NCBI RefSeq assembly: GCF_913053745.1
Contig: NZ_CAJXGF010000031.1
Coordinates: 1-34,799, forward strand
Direction of reading: 5' to 3'
From: an uncultured Nitratireductor sp.
Lineage (GTDB): Bacteria > Pseudomonadota > Alphaproteobacteria > Rhizobiales > Rhizobiaceae
Length of the DNA stretch: 34,799 nucleotides
Position numbers and translations under genes: made by a program. Positions 24,858 to 34,799 of the stretch are shown in pieces (the stretch's first letter is position 1; each line of letters begins with the position of its first letter). The notes below the pieces were generated by a model that saw nothing but the letters and a program-made list of their open reading frames with translations, was not told the origin of the DNA and ran no database searches.

Positions 24858-26072
24858 TCAGACTTGGGGTGAGGGGGCGATTGCTTTGAGCGGGTGAGAC
24901 AGATCACCGCGCGGCATGACGGCGACCGAGTCCAGATCCAGCCATCTTGCCAAACGTTCAAGTTCTGTCCGCAGCATTTCGGCCGTGTGGGAGGGAGCGT
25001 TCGGTTCACCATGGGCCGCCTGTACAAGCAGGATACGCTTGGCGCGGTCAGCCTTCAGATCCACGCGTGCGACGATGCGATCGCCGAGGAGAAACGGCAG
25101 CACATAGTAGCCATGGACACGCTTGTGGGCGGGTGTGTAGATTTCGATGCGATAGCGAAAGTCAAAAATGCGCTCGGCCCGGTCGCGCTCCCAGACGACG
25201 GGATCGAAGGGAGCGAGGAGGGCGGGCTTGTCGATGCGGCGCGGGAGTTGCGCGTCTTTGTGCAGATAAGCGGTATGACGCCAACCGCGCACCTCTACCG
25301 GCATCAGCGTTCCCGCCTCGACGAGCTCGGCGACGCGAGCCTGCGAGTGGGCCGGTTTCAGGCGAAAATAGTCCCTGATATCCGGTTCGCTGGCGATCCC
25401 CAGCGCACGCGCGGCTATTTCGACAAGGGCGCGTTGCGCGTCTTCTTCACGCGGGGTCGCGGTATCGATCACCTCGCGCGGCAGAACACGCTCTGGGATG
25501 TCGTAGAGACGTTCGAAGCTCGGGCGGCGCGAATGGGTGGTGATGCGCCCGCACCAGAAAAGCCACTCCAATGCCTTCTTGGTTTCACTCCAGCCCCACC
25601 ATCCGCCATTTCCCGACTCGCCTTGGAAATCGGAAGCGGCGATCGGGCCGCCGCCTTCCACCTGTTCGTAAATGCGCTCGATGAAATCGTGCTTTTCGCG
25701 CGCGAAGCGGACAAGCCCCTTGTAAACGCCTTCGCCGCGCTGGGCGCGATCCATGCGCCAGCGCATCAGGGGCTGCGTCTCCACCGGCAGCAGCGAGGCT
25801 TCATGCGCCCAGTATTCGAACAACATGCGCGGTTTCCTTGCCTGCGCCCGGCTCAGAAGGTCCACCGGGTAGGGGCCTAACCGCCCATAAAGAGGCATGA
25901 AATGGGCGCGCGCCACGACATTCACCGAGTCGATCTGCAGCAAGCCCGTGCGGTTCAGCATTCGCTTTATGTGTTGCCGGGTGACGGCGGTCTTCGGCGC
26001 GGCGGTGGAAAACCCCTGAGCACCGAGGGCAATTCGCCGCACCTCGCCCGGCGAGAGTCGTTGTCTTTGCAT
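24858..26072 (-). CDS. winged-helix DNA glycosylase, AlkX/YcaQ type (HTH_42)
   Basis: A 404-residue protein of the HTH_42 family, which includes AlkZ and E. coli YcaQ (AlkX). These enzymes remove bulky or crosslinked purines from DNA. The putative catalytic motif is QID (Gln46 to Asp48, in LLQIDSVNVV), the QxD form of the YcaQ group rather than the QxQ form of AlkZ. RAHFMPLYGRLGPY and FEYWAHEASLLP follow, both conserved in this family. LLAPFDPVVWERDRAERIF and HGYYVLPFLLGDRIVARVDL are typical of the C-terminal domain. The start is the ATG at 26072. The frame extends three codons to a TTG. Crosslink repair activity is inferred from the motif. Confidence 0.88.
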   Translation of the reverse strand: MQRQRLSPGEVRRIALGAQGFSTAAPKTAVTRQHIKRMLNRTGLLQIDSVNVVARAHFMPLYGRLGPYPVDLLSRAQARKPRMLFEYWAHEASLLPVETQPLMRWRMDRAQRGEGVYKGLVRFAREKHDFIERIYEQVEGGGPIAASDFQGESGNGGWWGWSETKKALEWLFWCGRITTHSRRPSFERLYDIPERVLPREVIDTATPREEDAQRALVEIAARALGIASEPDIRDYFRLKPAHSQARVAELVEAGTLMPVEVRGWRHTAYLHKDAQLPRRIDKPALLAPFDPVVWERDRAERIFDFRYRIEIYTPAHKRVHGYYVLPFLLGDRIVARVDLKADRAKRILLVQAAHGEPNAPSHTAEMLRTELERLARWLDLDSVAVMPRGDLSHPLKAIAPSPQV

Positions 26073-26445
26073 ATCTGCCAACCGGTTTCTGCATTACGCC
26101 TTTGCCCAAGACCTAGCGAGTCGGCGGGTGCGGCGCCACCCGATAGTTTTCGATGCATCGCATCTCCTGACAGACCGGACGTAACGCTTTACACATTGCT
26201 TTTGTGCGTTAAGTCCGCACTTGCAGCGCAGAGAATGCGGGCGCAGCATGTTAAAATCGAACGCAACCGGTTTCGACAATGCCGCAATCTGGCCAAGGTT
26301 TGACTTGCTTCGCCAAGCGCCCTGCGCTAACCCTCGCCGCGTTGCAACATGAGCCTAGCCTTGCTGCCTTGGCCTTAGGCGCAAAAACCCGGTCTCGGGC
26401 CTCGATACGCAGCCTCGCCCGCGGCGGGCAACGGAAAGTCGGACC
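26073..26445. other. intergenic region before the nuo operon
   Basis: This 373-base gap separates the divergent glycosylase and nuoA genes. It holds the nuo promoter candidate (26304-26332), a 10-base palindrome CGATGCATCG (26151-26160), and a short palindrome GCCCGC-G-GCGGGC (26417-26429) in the nuoA leader. No gene is seen. Confidence 0.5.
26304..26332 (+). promoter_or_regulatory. candidate promoter of the nuo operon
   Basis: CTTGCT (26304-26309), 17 bases, then CTAACC (26327-26332), the same pattern as the tRNA promoters here. The leader to nuoA would be about 107 bases. Confidence 0.55.
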
Positions 26446-26811
26446 ATGAATGAGCTTCTGAGTTCATACCTACCCATCGTTATCTTCATCGGCGTCGCGC
26501 TCGTCGTCGCTCTCGCGCTGGTGGTGGCCCCGTTCCTGGTCGCTTACCGCAATCCGGATCCGGAAAAGCTCTCTGCCTACGAGTGCGGTTTCAACGCGTT
26601 CGACGATGCACGCATGAAATTCGACGTCCGCTTCTATCTGGTGGCGATTCTGTTCATCATTTTCGATCTGGAAGTGGCGTTCCTCTTTCCATGGGCGGTG
26701 GCATTCGGCGATATCGGCTGGCTCGGCTTCTGGTCGATGATGGTTTTCCTTGGAATCCTCACCATCGGCTTCATCTATGAATGGAAGAAGGGAGCGCTGG
26801 AATGGGATTGA
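26446..26811 (+). CDS. nuoA: NADH-quinone oxidoreductase subunit A
   Basis: Small membrane subunit of complex I with three helices, near the junction of the membrane and peripheral arms. The 121-residue product has the conserved loop [20 protein letters not shown] between helices 1 and 2, then [22 protein letters not shown] with the acidic residues of the quinone region. The third helix is followed by [11 protein letters not shown], the usual ending. It is the first gene of the nuoA to nuoH run. The ATG has GGAAAG about ten bases upstream. Its end overlaps the nuoB start. Confidence 0.97.
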   Translation: MNELLSSYLPIVIFIGVALVVALALVVAPFLVAYRNPDPEKLSAYECGFNAFDDARMKFDVRFYLVAILFIIFDLEVAFLFPWAVAFGDIGWLGFWSMMVFLGILTIGFIYEWKKGALEWD

Positions 26812-27377
26812 ACGACGGTACACTCGTGGCGCCCCAACCCAAGGGCGTGATTGACCCCAAGACCGGTAATCCGGTTGGCGCGGACGATCCGTTTTACACG
26901 GATATCAACAACGAGCTCTCCGACAAGGGCTTTCTCGTCACCTCGTCGGAGGCACTCATCACCTGGGCGCGCACCGGTTCGCTCATGTGGATGACGTTCG
27001 GTCTGGCCTGTTGCGCCGTGGAGATGATGCACATTTCCATGCCGCGCTACGATGCGGAGCGTTTCGGCATCGCGCCGCGCGCCAGCCCGCGCCAGTCGGA
27101 CGTGATGATCGTTGCCGGCACGCTGACCAACAAGATGGCGCCGGCTCTGCGCAAGGTCTACGACCAGATGCCCGAGCCGCGCTACGTTATCTCGATGGGG
27201 TCGTGCGCCAATGGCGGCGGCTACTATCACTATTCCTATTCGGTGGTGCGCGGCTGCGATCGCGTGGTGCCGGTCGATATTTATGTGCCCGGCTGTCCGC
27301 CCACGGCGGAAGCGTTGCTCTATGGCATTCTTCTTTTGCAAAAGAAGATCCGGCGCACCGGCACGATCGAACGTTAG
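26802..27377 (+). CDS. nuoB: NADH-quinone oxidoreductase subunit B
   Basis: Peripheral-arm subunit that carries iron-sulfur cluster N2, the last step before quinone. All four ligands are present: Cys70 and Cys71 in [10 protein letters not shown], Cys135 in [10 protein letters not shown], and Cys165 in [13 protein letters not shown]. The 191-residue product begins [15 protein letters not shown]. The ATG at 26802 lies inside the end of nuoA (ten-base overlap), which indicates coupled translation. An in-frame extension to 26781 has no support. Family membership is certain. Confidence 0.98.
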   Translation: MGLNDGTLVAPQPKGVIDPKTGNPVGADDPFYTDINNELSDKGFLVTSSEALITWARTGSLMWMTFGLACCAVEMMHISMPRYDAERFGIAPRASPRQSDVMIVAGTLTNKMAPALRKVYDQMPEPRYVISMGSCANGGGYYHYSYSVVRGCDRVVPVDIYVPGCPPTAEALLYGILLLQKKIRRTGTIER

Positions 27378-27385
27378 AGGCGGAT

Positions 27386-27988
27386 ATGAGCGAAGCGCTG
27401 AAGGACCTGGCGGCCTACGTCACGGAAAAGCTCGACGCCCAGATTCAGGATGCGCTCGTCGCTTTCGACGAGCTGACCTTTCTGGTCGAGCCGGGCGACA
27501 TCGTCGACGTGCTCAATTTTCTGAAGAACGACGTCCAGTGCCAGTTCTTCGCCTTTGTCGACATTTCGGGCGCGGACTATCCGGCGCGCGAAAAGCGTTT
27601 CGAGGTGGTCTACCATCTCCTGTCGCCGCGCCAGAACCAGCGCGTGCGCGTCAAGCTTTCGACGGATGCGGATTCGCCGGTGCCGTCCGTCGTGGAGGTC
27701 TTTCCCGCCGCCGATTGGTACGAGCGCGAAATCTACGACATGTACGGCGTTCTGTTCACCGGCCATCCGGATCTGCGCCGTCTGTTGACAGACTACGGTT
27801 TCGAAGGGCATCCGCTCCGCAAGGACTTCCCGCTCACCGGCTTCGTAGAGGTTCGTTACGACGACGATCTGAAGCGTGTCGTCTACGAACCGGTCGATCT
27901 GAGGCAGGAATTCCGCAATTTCGATTTCCTCTCGCCATGGGAAGGGACGGACTACGTTCTGCCGGGCGACGAGAAGGCGAAAGACTAG
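27386..27988 (+). CDS. nuoC: NADH-quinone oxidoreductase subunit C
   Basis: Peripheral-arm subunit (30 kDa homolog) of complex I, 200 residues. It carries [20 protein letters not shown] and the family signature [20 protein letters not shown] (about residues 112-131), followed by [20 protein letters not shown]. It has no cofactor and helps to form the base of the arm with NuoD. Here nuoC and nuoD are separate genes, as in alphaproteobacteria and mitochondria, not fused as in E. coli. GAGGCGG stands before the ATG at 27386. Confidence 0.97.
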   Translation: MSEALKDLAAYVTEKLDAQIQDALVAFDELTFLVEPGDIVDVLNFLKNDVQCQFFAFVDISGADYPAREKRFEVVYHLLSPRQNQRVRVKLSTDADSPVPSVVEVFPAADWYEREIYDMYGVLFTGHPDLRRLLTDYGFEGHPLRKDFPLTGFVEVRYDDDLKRVVYEPVDLRQEFRNFDFLSPWEGTDYVLPGDEKAKD

Positions 27989-28005
27989 AGGTTGGGCAGC
28001 GCCAG

Positions 28006-29196
28006 ATGACTGAGCACTCCGTCCGCAATTTCAACATCAACTTCGGGCCCCAGCATCCGGCCGCGCATGGCGTTCTGCGCCTGGTTCTGGAGCTCGACGG
28101 CGAGGTGGTCGAGCGCGTCGATCCGCATATCGGTCTGCTTCACCGCGGCACCGAAAAGCTGATCGAGCACAAGACCTATCTGCAGGCTGTGCCGTATTTC
28201 GACCGGCTCGACTATGTCGCGCCGATGAACCAGGAGCACGCATTCGCATTGGCGGTCGAGCGCCTGATCGGTCTCGACGTGCCGATCCGCGGTCAGATCA
28301 TCCGTGTGCTTTTCTCCGAGATCGGCCGTATCCTGAACCATCTCCTGAACGTCACCACGCAGGCGATGGATGTCGGTGCGCTTACACCCCCGTTGTGGGG
28401 GTTCGAGGAGCGCGAGAAGCTGATGGTGTTTTACGAGCGGGCTTGTGGCGCACGCATGCACGCGGCCTATTTCCGCCCCGGGGGAGTCCATCAGGACATT
28501 CCCGATAAACTCGTTGAGGACATCGGCAACTGGATCGAGCCGTTTCACAAGACGGTTGACGACCTCGACAATTTGCTCACAGGCAACCGCATCTTCAAGC
28601 AGCGCAATGTCGACATCGGCGTCGTGACGCTGGAAGAGGCGTGGGCTTGGGGGTTCTCCGGTGTCATGGTGCGCGGTTCCGGTGCAGCATGGGACCTGCG
28701 CAAGAGCCAGCCTTACGAATGCTATCCGGAGATGGATTTCGACATTCCAATCGGCAAAAATGGCGACTGTTATGATCGTTATCTCATCCGTATGGAAGAG
28801 ATGCGCCAGTCGGCCAGGATCATGCGCCAGTGCGTCGATCGCCTGCTGGGCAAGGAGCGTGTCGGTCCGGTTTCCAACACCGATGGCAAGGTCGTCCCGC
28901 CAAAGCGCGGCGAGATGAAGCGGTCGATGGAAGCGCTGATCCATCACTTTAAGCTCTACACCGAGGGCTACCACGTTCCCGAAGGGGAGGTTTACGCCGC
29001 CGTGGAAGCGCCGAAGGGCGAGTTTGGCGTCTATCTCGTCTCCGACGGTTCCAACAAGCCCTATCGCTGCAAGCTGCGCGCGCCGGGCTTCGCTCATCTC
29101 CAGGCTATGGACTTCATGTGCCGCGGTCACCTTTTGGCCGACGTCGCTGCCGTGCTTGGCTCCCTCGACATCGTGTTTGGTGAGGTAGACAGATAA
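28006..29196 (+). CDS. nuoD: NADH-quinone oxidoreductase subunit D
   Basis: Peripheral-arm subunit (49 kDa homolog) that forms the quinone-binding cavity with NuoB. The 396-residue product has [20 protein letters not shown] at the N-terminus, with the conserved GPQHPAAHG loop next to the quinone head group. [20 protein letters not shown] and MNQEHAF follow, and the C-terminus shows [11 protein letters not shown], the usual NuoD ending. The ATG at 28006 gives the normal start. The frame opens much further upstream through nuoC in another phase, but that part is not NuoD. Only a distant GAGG (14 bases) precedes the ATG. Confidence 0.98.
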   Translation: MTEHSVRNFNINFGPQHPAAHGVLRLVLELDGEVVERVDPHIGLLHRGTEKLIEHKTYLQAVPYFDRLDYVAPMNQEHAFALAVERLIGLDVPIRGQIIRVLFSEIGRILNHLLNVTTQAMDVGALTPPLWGFEEREKLMVFYERACGARMHAAYFRPGGVHQDIPDKLVEDIGNWIEPFHKTVDDLDNLLTGNRIFKQRNVDIGVVTLEEAWAWGFSGVMVRGSGAAWDLRKSQPYECYPEMDFDIPIGKNGDCYDRYLIRMEEMRQSARIMRQCVDRLLGKERVGPVSNTDGKVVPPKRGEMKRSMEALIHHFKLYTEGYHVPEGEVYAAVEAPKGEFGVYLVSDGSNKPYRCKLRAPGFAHLQAMDFMCRGHLLADVAAVLGSLDIVFGEVDR

Positions 29197-30336
29197 ATGT
29201 CAGTCCGCCGTCTCGCAGACGAAGCCGTCCAGCCTGAGAGCTTCGCCTTCTCCCGCGCCATGGGGCCGGAGGTGAAGCGCTGGTTGGGCAAGTATCCGAA
29301 GGATCGCAAGCAGTCGGCGGTGATCCCATTGCTCATGCTGGCGCAGGAGCAGGAAGGCTGGGTCACGCGCGCCGCCATCGAGCATGTGGCGGAAATGCTG
29401 GACATGCCGCTGATCCGTGTTCTTGAAGTGGCGACTTTCTACACCCAGTTCCAACTCGCACCCGTCGGCACACGCGCTCATATCCAGGTCTGCGGCACCA
29501 CGCCGTGCATGCTGCGTGGCTCCGGTGACCTGATCGAGCTGTGCAAGAAGAAGATCAATCCCGAGCCGTTCCACCCGAATGACGATGGCACGTTGTCCTG
29601 GGAAGAAGTCGAGTGTCAGGGCGCATGCGTGAACGCGCCGATGGTCATGATCTTCAAGGATACCTATGAGGATCTGACGCCGGAACGTCTCGAAGAAATC
29701 ATCGACGCGTTCGAGGCCGGCAAGGGCGACACAGTCAAGCCCGGCCCTCAGGTCGACCGCATCTATTCCGCTCCGGCCGGCGGCCTGACCGCCCTGACCG
29801 ACGAGAAAGCGGTCTCCGGCCGCAGCCGGACGAAGGCGACCCGGGCGGCCGCGAACGGCGCCAAGGTGCCGCCATCGCGGGCTGCAAAACCTGACACATC
29901 CGCGACCGAGACGGATCCCGCCATCAAGTCGCCGTCGCCCGTCAAAGCCAATAACGGGACGACATCGGCCGCGGCCTCCGTTTCGGTCGAAAGCGGGCCG
30001 AAAAAGAAGGCCGCGACGAAGCCGACCGGTAAAAAAGCCGCTAAACCGAGCCTTGAGGACAAGAACCGTCCCGCGGGCATCGCTCGTCCGGCCGAACCGG
30101 ACGAGCTGAAGTTGATTTCCGGCGTCGGACCCAAGATCGAGGGCATTCTGCACGATCTCGGCATCTTCACCTTCGCGCAGGTTTCCAAGTGGAAGAAGGC
30201 CGAGCGCGAATGGGTCGACGGATATCTGAGTTTCCACGGCCGCATCGAACGCGAGGACTGGGTCAAGCAGGCCAAGGCGCTCGCCAAGGGCGGTGAAGCC
30301 GAATACGTCAAGGTTTTCGGCAAGAAGCCGAGGTGA
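29197..30336 (+). CDS. nuoE: NADH-quinone oxidoreductase subunit E with C-terminal helix-hairpin-helix domain
   Basis: Subunit (24 kDa homolog) that carries the [2Fe-2S] cluster N1a near the NADH site. The thioredoxin-like domain spans about residues 15-185. Its ligands are Cys99 and Cys104 (CGTTPC) and Cys140 and Cys144 (CQGAC). At 379 residues it is about twice the length of E. coli NuoE. Residues 200-300 or so form an Ala/Lys/Ser/Pro-rich linker (for example GPKKKAATKPTGKKAAKPS). The last 78 residues hold a separate domain, LKLISGVGPKIEGILHDLG then FAQVSKWKKAEREWVDGYL, a helix-hairpin-helix type fold. I know such tails from rhizobial NuoE and extended L21 proteins. The ATG directly follows the nuoD stop. 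Confidence 0.96.
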   Translation: MSVRRLADEAVQPESFAFSRAMGPEVKRWLGKYPKDRKQSAVIPLLMLAQEQEGWVTRAAIEHVAEMLDMPLIRVLEVATFYTQFQLAPVGTRAHIQVCGTTPCMLRGSGDLIELCKKKINPEPFHPNDDGTLSWEEVECQGACVNAPMVMIFKDTYEDLTPERLEEIIDAFEAGKGDTVKPGPQVDRIYSAPAGGLTALTDEKAVSGRSRTKATRAAANGAKVPPSRAAKPDTSATETDPAIKSPSPVKANNGTTSAAASVSVESGPKKKAATKPTGKKAAKPSLEDKNRPAGIARPAEPDELKLISGVGPKIEGILHDLGIFTFAQVSKWKKAEREWVDGYLSFHGRIEREDWVKQAKALAKGGEAEYVKVFGKKPR

Positions 30337-30347
30337 GGGACTGAGCC

Positions 30348-31652
30348 ATGCTCCAGGATAAAGACCGCATCTTCACCAATATATACGGCCAGTTCGACCA
30401 GTCGTTGAAGGGTGCCATGTCGCGCGGCCTTTGGGATAACACCAAGGGGCTGATCGACAAGGGCCGCGACTGGATCGTCAACGAGATGAAGGCCTCGGGT
30501 CTGCGCGGGCGTGGCGGCGCCGGTTTCCCGACCGGTCTCAAATGGTCCTTCATGCCCAAGGAGCCTGGCGATCGTCCGCACTATCTCGTCGTCAATGCGG
30601 ATGAATCGGAGCCCGGCACCTGCAAGGACCGCGACATCATGCGCCACGACCCGCACACGCTGGTCGAGGGCTGTTTGGTCGCCGGCTTCGCCATGGGCGC
30701 ACACACCGCCTACATCTACGTGCGTGGCGAGTTCATTCGCGAACGCGAGGCGCTCGAGCGCGCCATCGCCGAATGTTACGAAGCGGGCCTCTTGGGCAAG
30801 AACAACAAGTGCGGCTGGGACATGGACGTGTTCGTCCATCACGGCGCCGGTGCCTATATCTGCGGTGAGGAGACCGCGCTGCTCGAGAGCCTTGAAGGCA
30901 AGAAGGGCCAGCCACGCCTGAAGCCGCCATTCCCGGCGAATGTCGGTCTCTATGGCTGCCCGACCACTGTCAACAATGTCGAATCCATCGCCGTTGCGCC
31001 GACCATTCTGCGTCGTGGAGCGTCGTGGTTCTCCTCCTTCGGGCGCGAGAACAACAAGGGCACCAAGCTCTTTTGCATCTCCGGTCACGTGGAAAACCCG
31101 TGCACGGTGGAAGAGGAAATGTCTATTCCCTTCCGCGAACTGATCGAACGCCATTGCGGCGGCATTCGCGGCGGTTGGGACAATCTGCTTGCGGTCATTC
31201 CCGGTGGCTCTTCGGTGCCTCTGGTGCCAGCGAGTGAGATCATCGACACGCCGATGGATTTCGACAGCCTGCGCGATCTGAAGTCGGGCCTTGGCACAGC
31301 CGCCGTGATCGTCATGGACAAGTCCACCGACATTGTTAAGGCCATTGCGCGGCTCTCCTATTTCTACAAGCATGAGAGTTGCGGTCAGTGCACGCCGTGC
31401 CGCGAGGGCACGGGCTGGATGTGGCGCGTGATGGAACGCCTGGTCGTCGGCCAGGCCCAGAAACACGAAATCGACATGCTGCTCGACGTCACGAAACAGG
31501 TGGAAGGACACACGATCTGCGCTCTTGGCGATGCGGCCGCATGGCCGATTCAGGGGCTCGTGCGTCATTTCCGCCCGGAGATCGAGCGGCGCATCGACGA
31601 ATTCACCCGCAACGCTCATCAGGCGCAGCCGGCGCTGGTGGCAGCGGAGTAA
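30348..31652 (+). CDS. nuoF: NADH-quinone oxidoreductase subunit F
   Basis: Subunit (51 kDa homolog) that binds NADH and FMN and carries cluster N3. The glycine-rich NADH loop is [16 protein letters not shown] (about residues 51-66). FMN-binding residues lie in [17 protein letters not shown], followed by [19 protein letters not shown]. The [4Fe-4S] ligands are in [12 protein letters not shown] (three cysteines) and HTICALGDA (fourth). The length of 434 residues is normal. It lies 11 bases after nuoE, and the ATG follows GGTGAGGGACTGAGCC. Confidence 0.98.
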   Translation: MLQDKDRIFTNIYGQFDQSLKGAMSRGLWDNTKGLIDKGRDWIVNEMKASGLRGRGGAGFPTGLKWSFMPKEPGDRPHYLVVNADESEPGTCKDRDIMRHDPHTLVEGCLVAGFAMGAHTAYIYVRGEFIREREALERAIAECYEAGLLGKNNKCGWDMDVFVHHGAGAYICGEETALLESLEGKKGQPRLKPPFPANVGLYGCPTTVNNVESIAVAPTILRRGASWFSSFGRENNKGTKLFCISGHVENPCTVEEEMSIPFRELIERHCGGIRGGWDNLLAVIPGGSSVPLVPASEIIDTPMDFDSLRDLKSGLGTAAVIVMDKSTDIVKAIARLSYFYKHESCGQCTPCREGTGWMWRVMERLVVGQAQKHEIDMLLDVTKQVEGHTICALGDAAAWPIQGLVRHFRPEIERRIDEFTRNAHQAQPALVAAE

Positions 31653-31701
31653 AAGTGAAGATTTTGCTCCGGAAGGGGCGAGAGGCAAGCGGACAGCGAC
31701 C

Positions 31702-33783
31702 ATGGCAAAATTGAAAGTCGACGGCACGGAGATCGAGGTACCCGATCACTACACGCTGCTGCAGGCCGCCGAGGAGGCGGGCGCGGAGGTGCCGCGCTTC
31801 TGTTTTCATGAGCGTCTGTCAATCGCCGGCAATTGCCGCATGTGCCTGGTGGAAGTGAAAGGCGGACCGCCCAAGCCGGCTGCTTCGTGCGCCATGGGTG
31901 TGCGCGACCTGCGCCCCGGCCCCAATGGCGAGCTGCCGGAAGTTTACACCAACACGCCGATGGTCAAGAAGGCCCGCGAAGGCGTGATGGAATTCCTGCT
32001 CATCAACCATCCGCTCGATTGCCCGATCTGCGATCAGGGCGGCGAGTGCGACCTGCAGGATCAAGCGATGGCCTTTGGCGTGGATTCCTCGCGCTACAAG
32101 GAGAACAAGCGCGCCGTCGAAGACAAATATATCGGACCGCTCGTCAAGACGATCATGACGCGCTGCATTCACTGCACGCGCTGCGTTCGCTTTACCACCG
32201 AGGTGGCCGGTATTTCCGAGCTCGGCCTGATCGGTCGCGGTGAGGATGCCGAGATCACCACCTATCTCGAAGAGGCCATGACCTCCGAGCTTCAGGGCAA
32301 TGTCATCGATCTGTGTCCGGTCGGTGCACTGACCTCCAAGCCCTACGCTTTTCAGGCGCGCCCGTGGGAGCTGAACAAGACCCAGTCCATCGACGTGATG
32401 GATGCTGTCGGCTCGGCCATTCGCGTCGACACACGTGGCCGCGAGGTCATGCGTGTCATGCCGCGCGTCAACGAGGCGGTGAACGAGGAGTGGATTTCGG
32501 ATAAGTCCCGCTTCATCTGGGACGGTCTGCGCACGCAGCGTCTCGACCGGCCTTATGTGCGTAGGGACAATCGTCTGCAACCAGTTTCCTGGGGCGAGGC
32601 GTTCGACGCCATCGCCGAGGCTGTGTCGAAGGCTCAACCGGAAAAGATTGGCGCGATCGCCGGTGATCTGGCCGCCGTTGAGGAAATGTACGCGCTCAAG
32701 TCGCTGATGCAGTCGCTCGGGTCGCCAAACTACGATTGCCGTCAGGATGGCGCTGCGCTCGATCCGGCGCTTGGCCGTGCTGGCTACATCTTCAATCCGA
32801 CCATCGAAGGCATCGAGGAGGCGGACGCGCTTCTGATCGTGGGCGCCAATCCGCGCTTCGAGGCATCGGTTCTCAACGCCCGTATCCGCAAGCGCTGGCG
32901 CATGGGCGATTTCCCCATCGGCGTCATCGGCGATATGGGCGATCTGCGCTACGACTACGAGATGCTCGGCGCCGGTGCCGACACCCTCAAGGAGCTGGCG
33001 GACGGCAAGGGCAAATTCGCTTCGGTTCTGAAAAAGGCCAAGCGTCCGATGATCATTGTGGGGCAGGGCGCTCTGGCGCGTTCCGACGGCGCTGCCGTTC
33101 TTGGCCTTGCCGCCAAGCTCGCCGGCTCCGTCAAGGCGGTGACCGACGATTGGAACGGTTTGGCCGTGCTGCATACGGCGGCAAGTCGCGTCGGCGGCCT
33201 CGATCTCGGCTTCGTGCCGGAGAAGGGCGGCAAGGATGTGAAGGGCATGATGGGTGCGATGGACGTGCTCTTCCTGCTGGGTGCCGACGAAATCGACATG
33301 AACGCGATCGGCGACGCCTTCACCGTTTATATCGGCACGCATGGCGATGCCGGGGCGCACCGCGCCGATGTCATCCTGCCCGCGGCCACCTACACCGAAA
33401 AGTCGGGCACCTATGTGAACACCGAGGGACGTGTGCAGATGGCCAACCGTGCCGGCTTCGCACCGGGCGAGGCGAAGGAAGACTGGGCGGTACTGCGTGC
33501 ATTGTCCGATGTGCTCGGCCACAAGCTGCCGTTCGATTCGCTGGGCGCATTGCGCGCTGCACTTTATGCCGAATACCCGCATTTCGCGGCACTCGAGGCG
33601 ATTGCCCCTGCCGATGTCGGCGATGTCGAGAAACTTGTCAGGCTCGGCGGTCGGCTCACCAAGGCTCCCTTCGCCTCGCCGGTGAAGGACTTCTATCTGA
33701 CCAACCCGATAGCCCGTGCCTCGGCCGTTATGGCCGAATGTTCGGCGCTGGCGCGCGGCGAATTGAAACAGGCGGCCGAGTAG
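31702..33783 (+). CDS. nuoG: NADH-quinone oxidoreductase subunit G
   Basis: Largest peripheral subunit (75 kDa homolog), 693 residues, which carries several iron-sulfur clusters. The N-terminal [2Fe-2S] ligands are in [16 protein letters not shown] plus the later SCAMG. A His/Cys cluster follows in [17 protein letters not shown]. The next [4Fe-4S] ligands are in [12 protein letters not shown] and DLCPVGAL. The rest resembles a molybdopterin oxidoreductase fold, with no visible molybdenum ligand, as expected for this subunit. The C-terminus contains [21 protein letters not shown] chose the ATG at 31702. The frame runs back to 31525 through nuoF in another phase. A 49-base gap separates it from nuoF. 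Confidence 0.98.
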   Translation: MAKLKVDGTEIEVPDHYTLLQAAEEAGAEVPRFCFHERLSIAGNCRMCLVEVKGGPPKPAASCAMGVRDLRPGPNGELPEVYTNTPMVKKAREGVMEFLLINHPLDCPICDQGGECDLQDQAMAFGVDSSRYKENKRAVEDKYIGPLVKTIMTRCIHCTRCVRFTTEVAGISELGLIGRGEDAEITTYLEEAMTSELQGNVIDLCPVGALTSKPYAFQARPWELNKTQSIDVMDAVGSAIRVDTRGREVMRVMPRVNEAVNEEWISDKSRFIWDGLRTQRLDRPYVRRDNRLQPVSWGEAFDAIAEAVSKAQPEKIGAIAGDLAAVEEMYALKSLMQSLGSPNYDCRQDGAALDPALGRAGYIFNPTIEGIEEADALLIVGANPRFEASVLNARIRKRWRMGDFPIGVIGDMGDLRYDYEMLGAGADTLKELADGKGKFASVLKKAKRPMIIVGQGALARSDGAAVLGLAAKLAGSVKAVTDDWNGLAVLHTAASRVGGLDLGFVPEKGGKDVKGMMGAMDVLFLLGADEIDMNAIGDAFTVYIGTHGDAGAHRADVILPAATYTEKSGTYVNTEGRVQMANRAGFAPGEAKEDWAVLRALSDVLGHKLPFDSLGALRAALYAEYPHFAALEAIAPADVGDVEKLVRLGGRLTKAPFASPVKDFYLTNPIARASAVMAECSALARGELKQAAE

Positions 33784-33789
33784 AGACGA

Positions 33790-34799
33790 ATGGATACTTT
33801 CTTTTCAACCTACGTCCTCCCGGGGCTTCTTATTCTTCTGCAATCGGTGGCGATGATCGTCATCCTGCTGGTTTTCGTCGCCTATATTCTCTACGCCGAC
33901 CGGAAGATCTGGGCCGCCGTGCAACGGCGCCGGGGACCGAACGTCGTCGGCCCCTGGGGGCTGTTCCAGGCGTTCGCCGACCTTTTCAAATTCGTCTTCA
34001 AGGAGCCGGTCATTCCTTCCGGCGCCAACAAGGGCGTGTTTCTGCTGGCTCCCGTTGTCGGCGCGGTTCTGGCGATCGCCGCCTGGGCGGTGATCCCGGT
34101 CAATGAGGGCTGGGCCATCGCCGATGTGAACATCGGCATTCTCTATGTTTTCGCCATTGCTTCTTTGGAAGTCTACGGCGTGATCATGGGTGGCTGGGCG
34201 TCGAACTCGAAATATCCGTTTCTGGGCGCGTTGCGCTCGGCCGCGCAGATGGTTTCATACGAAGTCTCCATCGGCTTTGTCATTGTGACGGTGCTGCTTA
34301 CGGTCGGCTCGCTGAACCTGACGGACATCGTTCTGGCGCAGGGGGATGGCCTCGGCACCATGCTCGGTCTGCCCAACACGTTCCTCGACTGGAACTGGCT
34401 GGCGCTGTTCCCGATGTTCATCGTCTTCTTCATCTCGGCGCTTGCCGAGACGAACCGCCCGCCCTTCGACCTGGTGGAGGCCGAATCCGAGCTCGTGGCC
34501 GGACACATGATCGAGTATTCCTCGACGCCGTTCCTGCTCTTCTTCCTGGGCGAGTATGTGGCCATCGTCCTGATGTGCGCGCTCACCACCATCCTTTTCC
34601 TGGGTGGTTGGCTGCCGCCGCTCGATTTCGCCCCGTTCACCTGGGTCCCGGGCGTCATCTGGTTCGTGCTGAAGATGTGCATGGTCTTCTTCATGTTCGC
34701 TCTGGTGAAGGCCTTCGTGCCGCGCTACCGCTACGACCAGTTGATGCGTCTTGGCTGGAAAGGGTTCCTGCCGCTGTCGCTGTTCATGGGCGGTGCCAC
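33790..34799 (+). CDS. nuoH: NADH-quinone oxidoreductase subunit H, cut by the right window edge
   Basis: Membrane subunit (ND1 homolog) that closes the quinone tunnel at the arm junction. About 336 residues are visible. They start [20 protein letters not shown], then [20 protein letters not shown] and [20 protein letters not shown], all conserved. The acidic loop [20 protein letters not shown] and [15 protein letters not shown] are diagnostic. Hydrophobic helices alternate with these loops, as expected for eight spans. The stop is outside the window. The ATG at 33790 lies six bases after the nuoG stop. Confidence 0.97.
   Translation, partial: MDTFFSTYVLPGLLILLQSVAMIVILLVFVAYILYADRKIWAAVQRRRGPNVVGPWGLFQAFADLFKFVFKEPVIPSGANKGVFLLAPVVGAVLAIAAWAVIPVNEGWAIADVNIGILYVFAIASLEVYGVIMGGWASNSKYPFLGALRSAAQMVSYEVSIGFVIVTVLLTVGSLNLTDIVLAQGDGLGTMLGLPNTFLDWNWLALFPMFIVFFISALAETNRPPFDLVEAESELVAGHMIEYSSTPFLLFFLGEYVAIVLMCALTTILFLGGWLPPLDFAPFTWVPGVIWFVLKMCMVFFMFALVKAFVPRYRYDQLMRLGWKGFLPLSLFMGGA

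Noticed and set aside
29797-30336. NuoE tail as a frameshift or assembly artefact
   Set aside because: The frame is continuous to a stop 11 bases before nuoF, and similar tails are known to me from other rhizobial NuoE proteins.

Overview
The window looks like the chromosome of an alphaproteobacterium of the order Hyphomicrobiales (Rhizobiales), probably close to Mesorhizobium, Nitratireductor or Aquamicrobium. I infer this from the conserved order rplM-rpsI-argC-speB, the run clpP-clpX-lon-hupB-tRNA-nuoA to nuoH, a type 2 ArgC, a NuoE with a helix-hairpin-helix tail, high GC coding sequence, and many promoters of the form CTTGNN-N17-CTANNN. I cannot name the genus from sequence alone. No phage, transposon, CRISPR array or plasmid function is visible.

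Layout. 1-2388: a partial BioF2/CelD-like acetyltransferase, a DUF2842 membrane protein and heme A synthase (ctaA). 2412-5589: a shared terminator, then leftward argC, speB (agmatinase), rpsI and rplM. 5811-7274: a PaaI-type thioesterase and a divergent crotonase-fold protein that lacks both catalytic glutamates. 7343-8194: two related small secreted cysteine proteins. 8311-10219: CoA-binding protein and MetY. 10287-12747: an Lrp-type regulator facing a LysE-type exporter, then a cytochrome P450 convergent with the exporter. 12964-18477: the protease block clpP, clpX, lon, and hupB. 18638-19499: a GNAT acetyltransferase, tRNA-Val(UAC) and tRNA-Asp(GUC). 19694-22012: accessory stretch with a possible tiny membrane protein, a MASE1-GGDEF diguanylate cyclase, a candidate structured small RNA and a small secreted protein. 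22227-24420: an isolated TadE/TadG pair behind a 437-base AT-rich region. 24858-26072: an AlkX/YcaQ-type DNA glycosylase. 26446-34799: nuoA to nuoH, with nuoH cut by the window edge.

How it works together. The housekeeping blocks cover respiration (complex I, heme A for the terminal oxidase), translation (L13, S9, two tRNAs), protein quality control (ClpXP, Lon), nucleoid structure (HU) and amino-acid metabolism (ArgC, agmatinase, MetY). The 19.5-25 kb stretch is the least ordinary part. It holds a c-di-GMP synthase, secreted or surface proteins, and a promoter-to-terminator unit with no convincing gene, which is the best candidate here for something undescribed. I see no clear new multi-gene system.
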